This document shows positions 41,446 through 50,674 of a DNA stretch of 64,000 nucleotides, piece after piece. The position numbers and the translations under genes were made by a program. The notes under the pieces were generated by a model. That model was not told the origin of the DNA. It saw only the letters and a list, made by a program, of their open reading frames with translations, and ran no database searches. Location of the stretch: contig JAGKQI010000091.1 of the NCBI GenBank assembly GCA_018806915.1, forward strand, positions 1,426,001-1,490,000, written 5' to 3'. Within the stretch, counting starts at the first letter, position 1; every line of letters starts with the position of its first letter. The DNA is from Phytophthora colocasiae (taxonomy: Eukaryota; Oomycota; Peronosporomycetes; Peronosporales; Peronosporaceae).

Positions 41446-42787
41446 CTCCGAGAGCGACTCGGAAATCGAGCTCGCCTCTGTGCCTGGCGTCCAGCACGTG
41501 TCGACTGCGCTCATCAGCGCCATTGCTGCCGGTACCCACTCGAGCGAGACACTCCCCCCTGTCCCTCACCTATCCAGTGGCGACTCACTAGTGGCCACCG
41601 TTCCCTCCCGGGGGACCCCGCTGTCCATGGCGCCGTCTACCACGGATAGAACGCCGTTTAACTTGTCCGAGTTCCTTAGCCAGTTCAATGGGAACGCGCC
41701 CGCTCCACCACTCGCTGAGGCAGAAGCTGCGCAGACCTCGCCACTCCCCGAGACACAACATAGTGTAGCCACAGCTCCGTCTCATGAGTCTCAACCAGAT
41801 CCCAATCTTGCGCATGTTCTCAATGAAATCTTGGCACACCTGCGACAGCGGCCAGTGTTATCTCCGAGAAATCCATATCCAGCATCGGCAACTTGCAGTG
41901 CGACACCTCATTCACCGCCACCAGACCCCGTATCCTGGACAATTCCAAACGCGAAAGGACAGCTCCCCCCAGCCGCCACTCGCAACCTACGAGCAGCCCA
42001 TTTCCAACCTCCAGCGCACCGCGTACGCGGCGATTTTGTCCCGACCGCGACCCACGACCTCGCAGCACACAGGCTCATCCCGTACCTGACCTCACCAGAA
42101 GGCTTACACGAGACACCGACCTCCTATGTGCTTCGAATTCGAGCAGAATTCACCTTCGATGATGCGTCAGCGATCGCAGCAGCAGCGTATAGCGGCCGCT
42201 TTGGCCGCAACGGGCTATCTATTATGCACTGTCGACGGGTCAATGCTGCCGACCGCCTTCGCTCCGGCTCCAACGACGCTAACTTCGCACTGGACTTCGG
42301 TCCAAGTATGGCACCACCAGCAGTGCCTCCGTGCACCTCATACTTCGACCTCTTGAGCGCGGTACAAGGACTGATGTCGTTCGCAAACGCGAACTGGTAC
42401 GAGCCAATGGCTCAGGTTGCCTGGGCCATGGCGCTCCACGAGATCACGCAGGAGGCTGCACCTACCACCGCACCCCCCGCGCCCGCTGAACGTACCAATC
42501 CATTGTCCTCCACTCGGGCAACGACGAGGCCAGCGCCAACGCGTCCAGCTGTCGAACGACCACGCGGTGGATTCCCTCAGCACATACGCAACATCATCCC
42601 GCACAACAGCGAGGGAATCGAACCGTGCCTGAAGTTCTTTGCCGGCAGCATGTGCGACGGAGAGACGCCTGCAATCTGCGCGCACGGACGCGCACATACG
42701 TGGTCCGGTGAGCTGCCCGCGGCTTTGACAACGTTCATCAAGAAGCGTTTCGGGCGGCGCCGCGACACCCAACCCCACCGCCAATGA
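41446..42787 (+). CDS. Ngaro-like Gag core with Cys/His cluster
   Basis: About 435 aa. It contains conserved-looking 'EFTFDDASAIAAAAYSGRFG' and, near the C-terminus, 'CLKFFAGSMCDGETPAICAH', a Cys/His zinc cluster of the sort also found in the second element's Gag ('CLRSQTQTGCSFRSCKHPHE'). The stop TGA (42785-42787) overlaps the ATG of pol (42784) as ATGA. No ATG is evident at the start, so expression probably depends on ORF1. Confidence 0.65.
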
Positions 42788-45330
42788 CGTGTCCGTGGTG
42801 CCGCCGGTTTACCGTTCCAAATACACAGGGATTAACTCACTCGAGCCCCAGTAAACCACTTTCCGATCCAGCCTCGGCCTTGAACATCTGGGCCGTCGGC
42901 AACATGCCAGTGGCACTGCTACACAACAGGACAGATGCACAATCTACCGCCGGTACTTCTCGTGCACACAGGCAGAACGGGTCATCCACCGGTTCTACCC
43001 CGCGCCAGGTCATCACGTCCATCACGCCTGTGGTAAGTACCCACCCACAGCTTGCCAGTGAGAACGCCTGGCCTGCGGGCCGGGCGCATGCCACTGAGGG
43101 ACATATACCTGCCATTCATTTAACACACCTTCCACTTGCCGGTGAGAGCGTCCGGGCCTTAAGTCCGACGTATGCCACCGATGGGTGCCCACCCGAGCTC
43201 CACCTCCCCGAGCACACAGCCCGCTCCACCACCACCGACGTGCACGCCGCTGTCCTTACGAGCCGAAGCACCCCAGGACCGGCTTCGCATACCAGTGTTT
43301 CACGGTCACACGAACTTAACGTCCCCTCACCGGACGATGCCGCCGACGCCAATCCCCCACCGTACACCCCGTCCAAGCTGACCCCCACACCGGGCAACCC
43401 CCACGATGTACGTGCCGCACGACCAAAGGCCCCACCATCTGAGGCCTCACTAGAGGCCTTGATCGCCACAGCCACAGAGCGCTTGGAGCTATGGGAGACC
43501 ATCCGGCGTGCTACGCTCGCCACCACCTTTAAGCGAGCGGGTGTATTGTTCCCACACATATCAGCGGCGGGATCTTCGAGTGCATCCACCAACGCGCCCC
43601 TGAACAAGCCACTACAAGCCGCCATGTCCGAATACGTGCGCAGATCGAGACCGTCGCTCCAAGAGTTCGTGGAACTGGTACGCGGACAAACGGCCGAGGA
43701 CTATCGTCCTAACAAAGCTTTAATCCCCGCTGTCCTGGCACAACGGTGTCACGGCTACCAACAACTCGACGAACTCTTAGTGATCGCAGAAGAAGGCGTA
43801 AAGGCAACACCCAGCCATGCGATGCCTCGGCAGGCCCGGTTCCCACGGAACCACCCGTCCGCCTCAAAACGGTTGAACATCTTGCGTGCCAACATCCGCA
43901 GAGAACAAGACGCTTTCAGGTGCATCGTCGTGGACGCCGACCTCATCGAGATTTGGCCCGAGCTTTTCGTAAGTCCCTTCGGCGTAGTGGACAAAGGCGA
44001 CGGCGACCCTCTCACATCAGGTCGCGTCATTCACGACCTGTCATACCCCGAAAATGGCTCCGTCAATTTCCATACCGACCAGGCCACCGTCCCACGTGCG
44101 GCATACGAGCACTGCTCCAGCATTGCTCGGGAAGTCCTCCGGTGTCAGCGTGAAGGTCCAGACCGCGACGTACTGATCATGGCTGGCGATGTCGCATCGG
44201 CATACCGCAACGCGTCCATACACAGCGCGTGCGTGCACCTGTTCACCGGCCACATCGTGGAGGATAATGCGCTCGTGATCGACATGTCAGCGGCCTTCGG
44301 TTGGACCGGGTCAGCAGGGTCATACGGGGTCCTCGGTGGCGCGGTCGCGTTCGTCCACTGGTCTACAGGATATACCGGGTTATTACAACTATCTATGGGT
44401 TGACGACCACGTCAACGTCGCGGCAGATGTCGGTTCTCGTTGCACGGACATCGACATTTCGCTACGCCACGCGATGGTCACCGTCTTGGGCCCAGCCGCC
44501 GTCAACACCAAGAAGTTCACCGGGTGGAGCACCAGCCAGAAGGTACTCGGACTCGTGTTCAACACAGCGACTTCCACAGTGTCCATGCCAGCGGCCAAAA
44601 TCGCCTTGTCTCGCACGCTTTCCTAGCGTCTTCGCTCACACGCGGCGCTTACCGTTCGCTCCTCGGCTCACTCCGCCACGTAGCAACATGCATCCGACCA
44701 GCTCGAGCGTTCCTGCAACGCCTCCGTAGCGGCGAACACAACCTCCACCGGTGCGCGCAAATCAAAGTCACTGCTTGCATGCGCGACGACCTCGTGTGGT
44801 GGTGGCACCTCCTGCGATCTCCCGCTCTGAACGGCGTGCCTATGAAGAACTTCGCAGACCCACCGGCCCCTGACATTACGGTCGTGACAGACGCATCTGA
44901 TTGGGGAATTTGCGCCCTCGTACCATGCCAAAAACTGGCTCTAACATACAGATTACCGAGACCGAACAAACACTCATCCACGAGTTCAACAGCGGCCTCG
45001 CCAACCACTTTGACATCAACTATCGAGAGCTTTTGTCATGCGCATTCGCGATCCACGCATGGGCTCCGTCCTGGCGCACTGCGCACCCTCAGGCAAGTCT
45101 CCTACACGTGCATTTCCTCATCGACAACACGTCTGTCGTCGCATGGCAAACCAAACTGTCGTCGAAGAACCCACGTGCCCAAGTGTTAATCAGGCTTTTG
45201 TGTATGTGGGAACATGAACACGGCATCCGTCTCTCCGCTTCACACATCCGAGGCTCCGAGAACACCACGGCAGACGCGGGATCACGGCGCTGGGAGAACA
45301 ACACTTTCGCATGTCTGTTTGATGAACTAA
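42784..45330 (+). pseudogene. Ngaro-like Pol: reverse transcriptase and RNase H
   Basis: ATG 42784 opens 539 aa with a Pro/Ser/Thr-rich start and then the RT: 'SPFGVVDKGDGDPLTSGRVI', 'DLSYPENGSVNF', 'MAGDVASAYRNASIH' (motif A), 'FGWTGSAGSYGVLGGAV'. A frameshift near 44345 moves the rest on: 'YYNYLWVDDHVNVAADV' (motif C, WVDD). After a TAG at 44624 a further frame has RNase H: 'DITVVTDASDWG', 'DINYRELLSCAFAIHAW', 'LIDNTSVVAW' and 'NTTADAGSR'. All catalytic acids (TDAS, NYRE, IDN, ADAGS) are visible. Two or three frame breaks inactivate this copy. Confidence 0.8.
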
Positions 45331-45337
45331 CGATCGG

Positions 45338-46419
45338 TTGGACACAGGTTCCGCCGCCATCGAGCATCACGGTCCTCGAGGACGTCTGGCGCAGCATCTG
45401 CGAGAGCGCTCAGTTGCAAATTCCTCGTTTAAATCCTACGCAAGAGCACAGGCCCGGTGGACCGACTGGACCACGCAGCGTGGAATCAATTGGTCACCCG
45501 ACATACCGCTAAATTGCCAAGTCAAGTACGTATCCGAGTTCATCATTGACGCGGCATTCAGCGGTCTCGGTGAACACCATGGCGTCATTCGCGGATCAAC
45601 TATCAAGACATATCTCTGCGGAATCCGTCATTTCATGCTAGCGGCCGGGCAACCATTTCCGAGCGACCATCCACAGGTGCGCATGCTCCTCAGAGGCATC
45701 GGTCGGCTCGCCCCTGCGCGACGACAGAAGGCCCCCGCGTCAGTAGCAATACTCGAAGCCTGCTTTTCGTCACTCGACCTCAACGACCCTGCTGACCAAG
45801 CACTATGGGGGGGGCTCTGTGCATGGCGTTCTTCTTCTTACTGCCCCGGTCCGAAATTGTGGCTACATCTAGAACCACCTTCTGATGGTTTGCGCTCAAG
45901 GCCCGTGACATTACCGTGCTCGACACAAACGGCAACATCACATCGGAGCCGATCGCCGCTACGTCCGTACGAATCAAGCTCAGAGGGTCCAAGACCAACC
46001 AGAACGGCGCCCCGGTCGTGCGTGCTCTGTCGAGGTCAGGCCATAGCCACCTCTGCCCGGTATTCGGCGCGTTGCTATTAAAACAGTCAAGAGGCACCCT
46101 GCCGGCGGAGATCCCAGCGGCCGTCTTCATGAACAAGCAAGAGCAGCCAGAGTGCGTGTCAGCCGCACGAGTGGCGGGAGCTATCCAAGCCGCAGCACGG
46201 GCAGTTGGCGACAACCCCGCGCTTTACAGTACCCATTCACTCAGAAGCGGTGGCGCGACCAACATGTATCGCACGGGGATCGACGCGTTAACGATCCAGC
46301 TTCACGGACGCTGGGCATCCGACACATTCAAGCTGTACACCAGACTCAGTGCTGAGTCCACGGACTCCATCGCCTCCAAAATCGCCGGAGGGGCTAGAAT
46401 GTCTACAGTGCTACGGTAA
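45338..46419 (+). pseudogene. Ngaro-like tyrosine recombinase, frameshifted
   Basis: Helical N-terminal domain 'YLCGIRHFMLAAGQPFPSDH'. A 7-G run at 45808-45814 shifts frame; the correct reading gives 'MAFFFLLPRSEIVA' (first catalytic Arg), then a TGA at about 45881. The last frame (45916-46419) has 'IKLRGSKTNQNGAP' (Lys region), 'STHSLRSGGATNMY' (HxxR) and 'GRWASDTFKLYTRLS' (Trp and catalytic Tyr). The enzyme integrates a circular DNA copy by site-specific style recombination in place of a DDE integrase. The residue set is complete but split over frames. Confidence 0.85.
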
Positions 46420-46447
46420 CGGCCACGCTGCTACCACCCCATCTGGG

Positions 46448-46819
46448 GCGTAAGAATACGGCCTGTCAGCGCGGTAGCTACGTTGCCTAACTGTAACACG
46501 TTTACATTGGCCCCTATGCTCGCGTGGCGGTATCAGAGTGGAGATCGGCGTTTCAGGAATCTGAAACGGAGTTTTCCGCGTCGAGGAGCCGAGCCGACTG
46601 CTCACCGACGAAAGCGAAACCCACGTCGCTTAAAGGAGGCGCCACCGGCGAAGCTCCAATTCCTGAGACCTCAGTCCTTCTTCTCCGCCCAAGCGAGCCA
46701 AGAAAAGATAACCCACCACTCCTCACCCTTAGGCTCAGGCCGTAAGAGCACGGCCTGTCAGCGCGGTAGCTACGTTGCCTAACTGTAACACGTTTTCATT
46801 GGCCCCTATACTCGCGTGG
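46448..46819 (+). repeat. Split direct repeats B1, A2 and B2
   Basis: B1 (46448-46527) and B2 (46740-46819) share gcggtagctacgttgcctaa and ggcccctat.ctcgcgtgg. A2 (46545-46711) sits between them. B1 and B2 are both 80 bp. Confidence 0.9.
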
Positions 46820-47126
46820 GTGGAGAAAATAATTGAGTTATTGCCACATTTTTCGACAATGTCAACCAAGTCAGTAGGTCACATGAATATGATGGGTTTC
46901 GTCTTTTCTCAAGAGTACTTTTAACGAGTTGGTTGCTGTCTGCGCCCATTGGATTCAGGAGGGGGGGGTTACCTCGAGAACCCTCCCACCGCGTCCAACC
47001 TCTCCAAAAACACACACACAAGTCATATAGTCCGATTTCCTCGACATCATACATACAACACACAAATCAACTGATATAATATATTTGAGTTACTGTAGCA
47101 TATTGCCGTACACTACTAGAACTTCA

Positions 47127-47351
47127 TCACTCTGGTCTTTGATCGACGCGCTGCTTCTTCTTCGACTTGGTCCTCTGAATGGCCTCTCCAACAGCCAATA
47201 CATCCCACCATGCACGATTAAAATTGAGGAAGAGAATTGTTTCAAGTGTAGTAGGATTCATCGCACGGCGGAGGGACGAGAACACAAGACCAGCTCGAGA
47301 GAACAAGCGTTCCACATCGTCGGACGTGGGAGGGATCCACCCGAGGTCCAT
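47127..47351 (-). pseudogene. hAT transposase dimerisation domain fragment
   Basis: Reads 'WIPPTSDDVERLFSRAGLVF' and 'SSLRRAMNPTTLETILFLNF', the hAT C-terminal dimerisation signature (P.TS..VERLFS.AG, R..M.P..LE..LFL..N). The catalytic core is missing, consistent with internal deletion. Confidence 0.8.
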
Positions 47352-47951
47352 CCATTGCCAAAACTACCACACATGCCAACGGGCTATTGCAAAAATTGAC
47401 CTGTATAAAAAATTGCATGTTATTGGGGTTGAGGGGCAATCAATTATGGCAACATGACATTGCAAATATCGGCAATAGTTACGGAAAATTACCAAACCCT
47501 GGTCATGGCCAAATGCCTATCCTGAAACTCGTTTGTGAGAATCTACCATCAGATTTACCTTTGGAAGTATTGAAGAACGCTCTCGACGTCGCTGGGGGCA
47601 ACCACAAGATCGAGAGCTTTGTTCGTAAGGTAATATGTGATCAAGTCTTTAAGGAACAATAAGTCTTTTTCAACATTCAACTACTTTTTTCTAGATGTGG
47701 CTAATACTGATTTCTTACGTTAAGCAAACTCGACCAAGTTTGTTTTTGAACGTGGCTTATTGGAAGGTCTTAACACTGTGCACGGTTCGGTGAACCGGTT
47801 AGGCGGCGAAGTGAACCGGATGTTTCCGAGGAAAGGCGAAACTCGCGGCATTCGTGAGTTCGTTGGCTGAACAGCAAGTGTTCCAGCGCAAGGAAGGACA
47901 CATAGTCCTGGACACATAGTCCACGGAGAAAGGAGCCGGGCTCCCGAGAAA

Positions 47952-48968
47952 ATGAACCCCCCAGCGTCGGTGTCACGCGCAGACAGCCTGCGTCAGGCTA
48001 TCGTTCGCCTAGAGTGCCCCCACGAGCTGTCGGACGGCTCGTGGGACGGGCCCATTTACGTCCGCCTACGCGAGCCACGCCACATCATGCCGGATACCGC
48101 GTGTGATTTCATCGTGGACGACTCTTCTCGGAGACCTGGCTGGATGTGCGAACTCATCTTCTACCCGAGCGAATTTGACACATGCCCCCCGCGCCCGGCG
48201 GGGCTCAACAGATTGGCTGAGACTGACGTGCTTATTCCCTACACGCGCCTGACTCGCCCGGACGAGAACCTACGAGATGAGATTAACGAGCGTCCCCTGT
48301 TGATGCTATACCGGTTCGTGCGCTTTCACACGTGCTTCGTAGCCGAGGAGGACAGTGGCCCTCGCCATTACGTGGAAGTGCAGCTGGGCGCCTACGCCCT
48401 CGGTCAGATTGTGCTGTACCGTACTACACGATCCCTATCATTCCGTACGGCCACCGGGGCCGTGCTCCAACCTGCAAGTCATTTCGTATGCTTCGTGGAG
48501 ATACGGCATCGGGCTACAGACAGTCCGGTGTACGTATTGATCCCATGTGATGCCGCATGGCAAGCTCGAGTGGAGAGAGACGAGTTTATGGTCGGCTGGT
48601 GTCATGGAGTTCCTATTAACTCCAGACCCAACCAACGTGCGCGACGCTTTCGTTCGCGATGGGAGGAACTAGCTGTGCCGGACATTCCCGATGCAGAGCT
48701 ACAGAAACTACTCAAGGACACGTTCGTACCAACAGGATCGGACACTACAGTGGACTTCGGCTCGGAGCCGATTGCTGTGGTGACGGAGTTTGGCCGGGCC
48801 ATTACCATATCACCACTGCAGTATGCTAAGCAGTTCTTGGGACCCCCAAACCCTCGACACGTATGGACATGGACGTCGACAGCGACGAGGAGTCTCTTTC
48901 GACGATCTTGGCCACGGGGCTCTCGAAGGGACGGCCTCTTCCTCTGTCGTTTCAGATCATTGAGCTGA
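47952..48968 (+). CDS. DIRS-2 ORF1, 338 aa, no known domain
   Basis: ATG 47952. The sequence is protein-like and not low-complexity: 'IYVRLREPRHIMPDTACDFI', 'WMCELIFYPSEFDTCPPRPA', 'LLMLYRFVRFHTCFVAEEDS', 'EVQLGAYALGQIVLY'. The mixture of beta-like blocks with scattered Trp and Cys suggests a folded domain. No counterpart is seen in the Ngaro-like element at 40524-46819. The last 106 bases overlap the Gag ORF in another frame. I do not recognise it; it could be a captured gene or a capsid-like N-terminal domain. Confidence 0.6.
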   Translation: MNPPASVSRADSLRQAIVRLECPHELSDGSWDGPIYVRLREPRHIMPDTACDFIVDDSSRRPGWMCELIFYPSEFDTCPPRPAGLNRLAETDVLIPYTRLTRPDENLRDEINERPLLMLYRFVRFHTCFVAEEDSGPRHYVEVQLGAYALGQIVLYRTTRSLSFRTATGAVLQPASHFVCFVEIRHRATDSPVYVLIPCDAAWQARVERDEFMVGWCHGVPINSRPNQRARRFRSRWEELAVPDIPDAELQKLLKDTFVPTGSDTTVDFGSEPIAVVTEFGRAITISPLQYAKQFLGPPNPRHVWTWTSTATRSLFRRSWPRGSRRDGLFLCRFRSLS

Positions 48969-50674
48969 GCAACTTTCAGGCAACTCCACTGGCGCAACCC
49001 CGCCCCGAACCGTCGGACGTTTCGAGGGCGGCGATGTCTACTAATCCAGCCGAGCCCGCGACGGCGGCAGCGGTTACACCGGCGGATTTGGATGTGCCGG
49101 TTCCTACGGCACCGCCCGCGGCAGACGCAGTGTTAACGGCGATCTTGGAGCTCACGAAGACTACTCAACAGATGCTTGCTGCACAGGCGGCGAGTCAACA
49201 ACTATTGCAGGAACAAGTGCTGCGTCAACGGTCGCCGGCCAAGCCGTCTCAGCCAGCACCTCACACACCCCAAGGTCGACCTCATCTTCAGGTGCATACC
49301 GACAGTGCACACCGACATCACCGACGGCGGAGCCGCAGCCGTAGCCCGGCCTCCAGCCGTCTATCTCGGGAGAGACGATCACGTAGCCGATCACGTTCAC
49401 GATCACGCGGCCGCAGATCACCATCAGGCCGCCCTCAGCGTGCTGACCACAGCCACACACCGAGGCATGGACGGCCGCCGAACCACGGGCTCCATCCGAA
49501 CGGGGATCCCTCCTACACCAGGTCTAGTGGATATGACGACGGCCGTAGCCGTGCATCCCCCCGTGACGGAGTTGCCACAGCACATAGCTATTGGGACAGT
49601 CCCAGACTCGAGCACGGCCGTAGCCAGAGACAGGAGTCTCCTCGATACTTGGCGCCCTCGTCATCACCTCGACAGGGCCAGTAGAGATATGACGACCGCA
49701 TCCAGGAGCGGTTCATCGCGCCGACTGAGTTCCAGACAGGAGGATCGGCATTCCGACCATCCGCAGCGGAAGTAAACGTGCATCAGACGGCTCAAGTTGG
49801 TCCGAGACCAGCGGGTAGGTACATTGAATCTGAACTAACATCGTTTTGGCGCCTCAATTGGCAAGCCCGGGTCTCTACAATCCAGCAAAGGGAAACGAGG
49901 CGTGGCCAGTATCAGGTCACGAAAGTGACAGCAAAAATGTTGTTCGCGGTAAACTTTGGAACGCGTCAATTGGATCATTTCCTGCCGCCAGCAGCGGATG
50001 CTGGTGGTGGGAGAGCAGTGCAGCACGACCCAGCGACATGGGCTTCGGCAGATACGAGTCCGGTCGAGAGCATCCGTACTATGGAAGATCTACGTGCTAC
50101 TTTGTACTGTCTTCAAGGGGCAGCTGTTGAATGGTATCCGAGAGCCGTAGCCTCGGTGTTCAACGCGGTCCACACGGACTCTCTCGCTGGATTGTATGAT
50201 GACGCCCCGGACAGCTTGGTGCATGCTGTGATTAACCTGTATTCGCACGTCTTCACGGTGTTGTTCAACGCCATTAACGATGGTCGGCATGGTTCTCTTC
50301 TGGAAAGGGATGCCCGTAGCATCATGGCCCATGATTCCCCGGATTATATTCGCATGGTGCGCCACGTCATTGAACGGGCGCTGATTCGGACTTGGGTTCA
50401 CAGTGGGACTTCCGCCGCGACTGGATCCCATCTCAATACGCGTCGACAGCGTCGGGAACGGACAACTACATCCCCGGTTCCACCGCACATCCTGCGCTTA
50501 ATCCCCACGCACAACGGCAAGGCGATCTGCCTGCGAAGCCAGACGCAGACTGGCTGCAGTTTTCGTTCCTGCAAGCACCCTCACGAGAAGGTGCAGCTCC
50601 CTGAGGAGGTGACGTCGTACGTCACATCCAAATACGGCGCATTGGCCACCGATCACCCGAACCTACAGCACTGA
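48863..50674 (+). pseudogene. DIRS-2 Gag with internal TAG
   Basis: ATG 48863 ('MDMDVDSDEESLSTILATGL'). It has a coiled stretch 'LTKTTQQMLAAQAASQQLLQ' and an Arg/Ser-rich RNA-binding region ('RERRSRSRSRSRSRGRRSPS'). The frame meets TAG at 49682-49684 and continues open in the same frame through 'YDDRIQERFIAPTEFQTGG' to TGA 50672-50674. The second half has the Gag core and a C-terminal Cys/His zinc cluster. The TAG is either one mutated Gln codon or a read-through signal. Confidence 0.7.

Larger units (their letters stand above)
40524..46819 (+). mobile_element. Ngaro-like DIRS-order retrotransposon with split direct repeats
   Basis: Four repeat blocks: A1 40524-40667, B1 46448-46527, A2 46545-46711, B2 46740-46819. 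A1 matches A2 (A2 has 24 extra bases, gaggagccgagccgactgctcacc) and B1 matches B2, giving A1-genes-B1-A2-B2, the split direct repeat plan of Ngaro-type elements. Between them lie Gag, RT, RNase H and a tyrosine recombinase. It inserted in the hAT at about 40523/46820 without visible target duplication, as expected for tyrosine recombinases. Confidence 0.85.
40469..47501 (-). mobile_element. hAT element with 8-bp duplication, host of a DIRS element
   Basis: Terminal inverted repeats CAGGGATAGGAAAA and, at the right end, CAGGGTTTGGTAAT (complement), typical of hAT. The flanks are gtcatggg (40461-40468) and gtcatggc (47502-47509), an 8-bp duplication with one change; the intact family gene has the gtcatggc version. 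Without the inserted retroelement the hAT part is about 0.74 kb, so it is an internally deleted copy. Confidence 0.85.
38396..47665 (+). pseudogene. Ankyrin-like family, copy A, split by two elements
   Basis: Three blocks line up with the intact gene: 38396-38488, 39622-40468 and 47502-47665. The break at 38488 falls exactly where 'gacacgta' continues as 'tctcttgctg' at 39622, and the break at 40468 falls within 'gtcatgg', which resumes at 47502. Copy A is 5'-truncated (starts at the codons for 'AGHIDVAEF') and has small deletions near 39712, but its C-terminal two thirds are otherwise open (224 aa at 39803-40477). Its 3' flank to about 47742 also matches the intact gene's 3' flank. Frames are therefore recent; disruption came mainly by insertion. 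Confidence 0.9.

Noticed and set aside
40797..41569. Minus-strand Gly/Ala/Val-rich frames over the Ngaro-like ORF1
   Set aside because: Reverse complement of Pro/Ala-rich coding sequence; composition explains the open frame.
49161..49775. Alternative plus and minus frames over the RS-rich Gag
   Set aside because: Arg/Ser codon repeats keep other frames open; the Gag frame is continuous with its neighbours.
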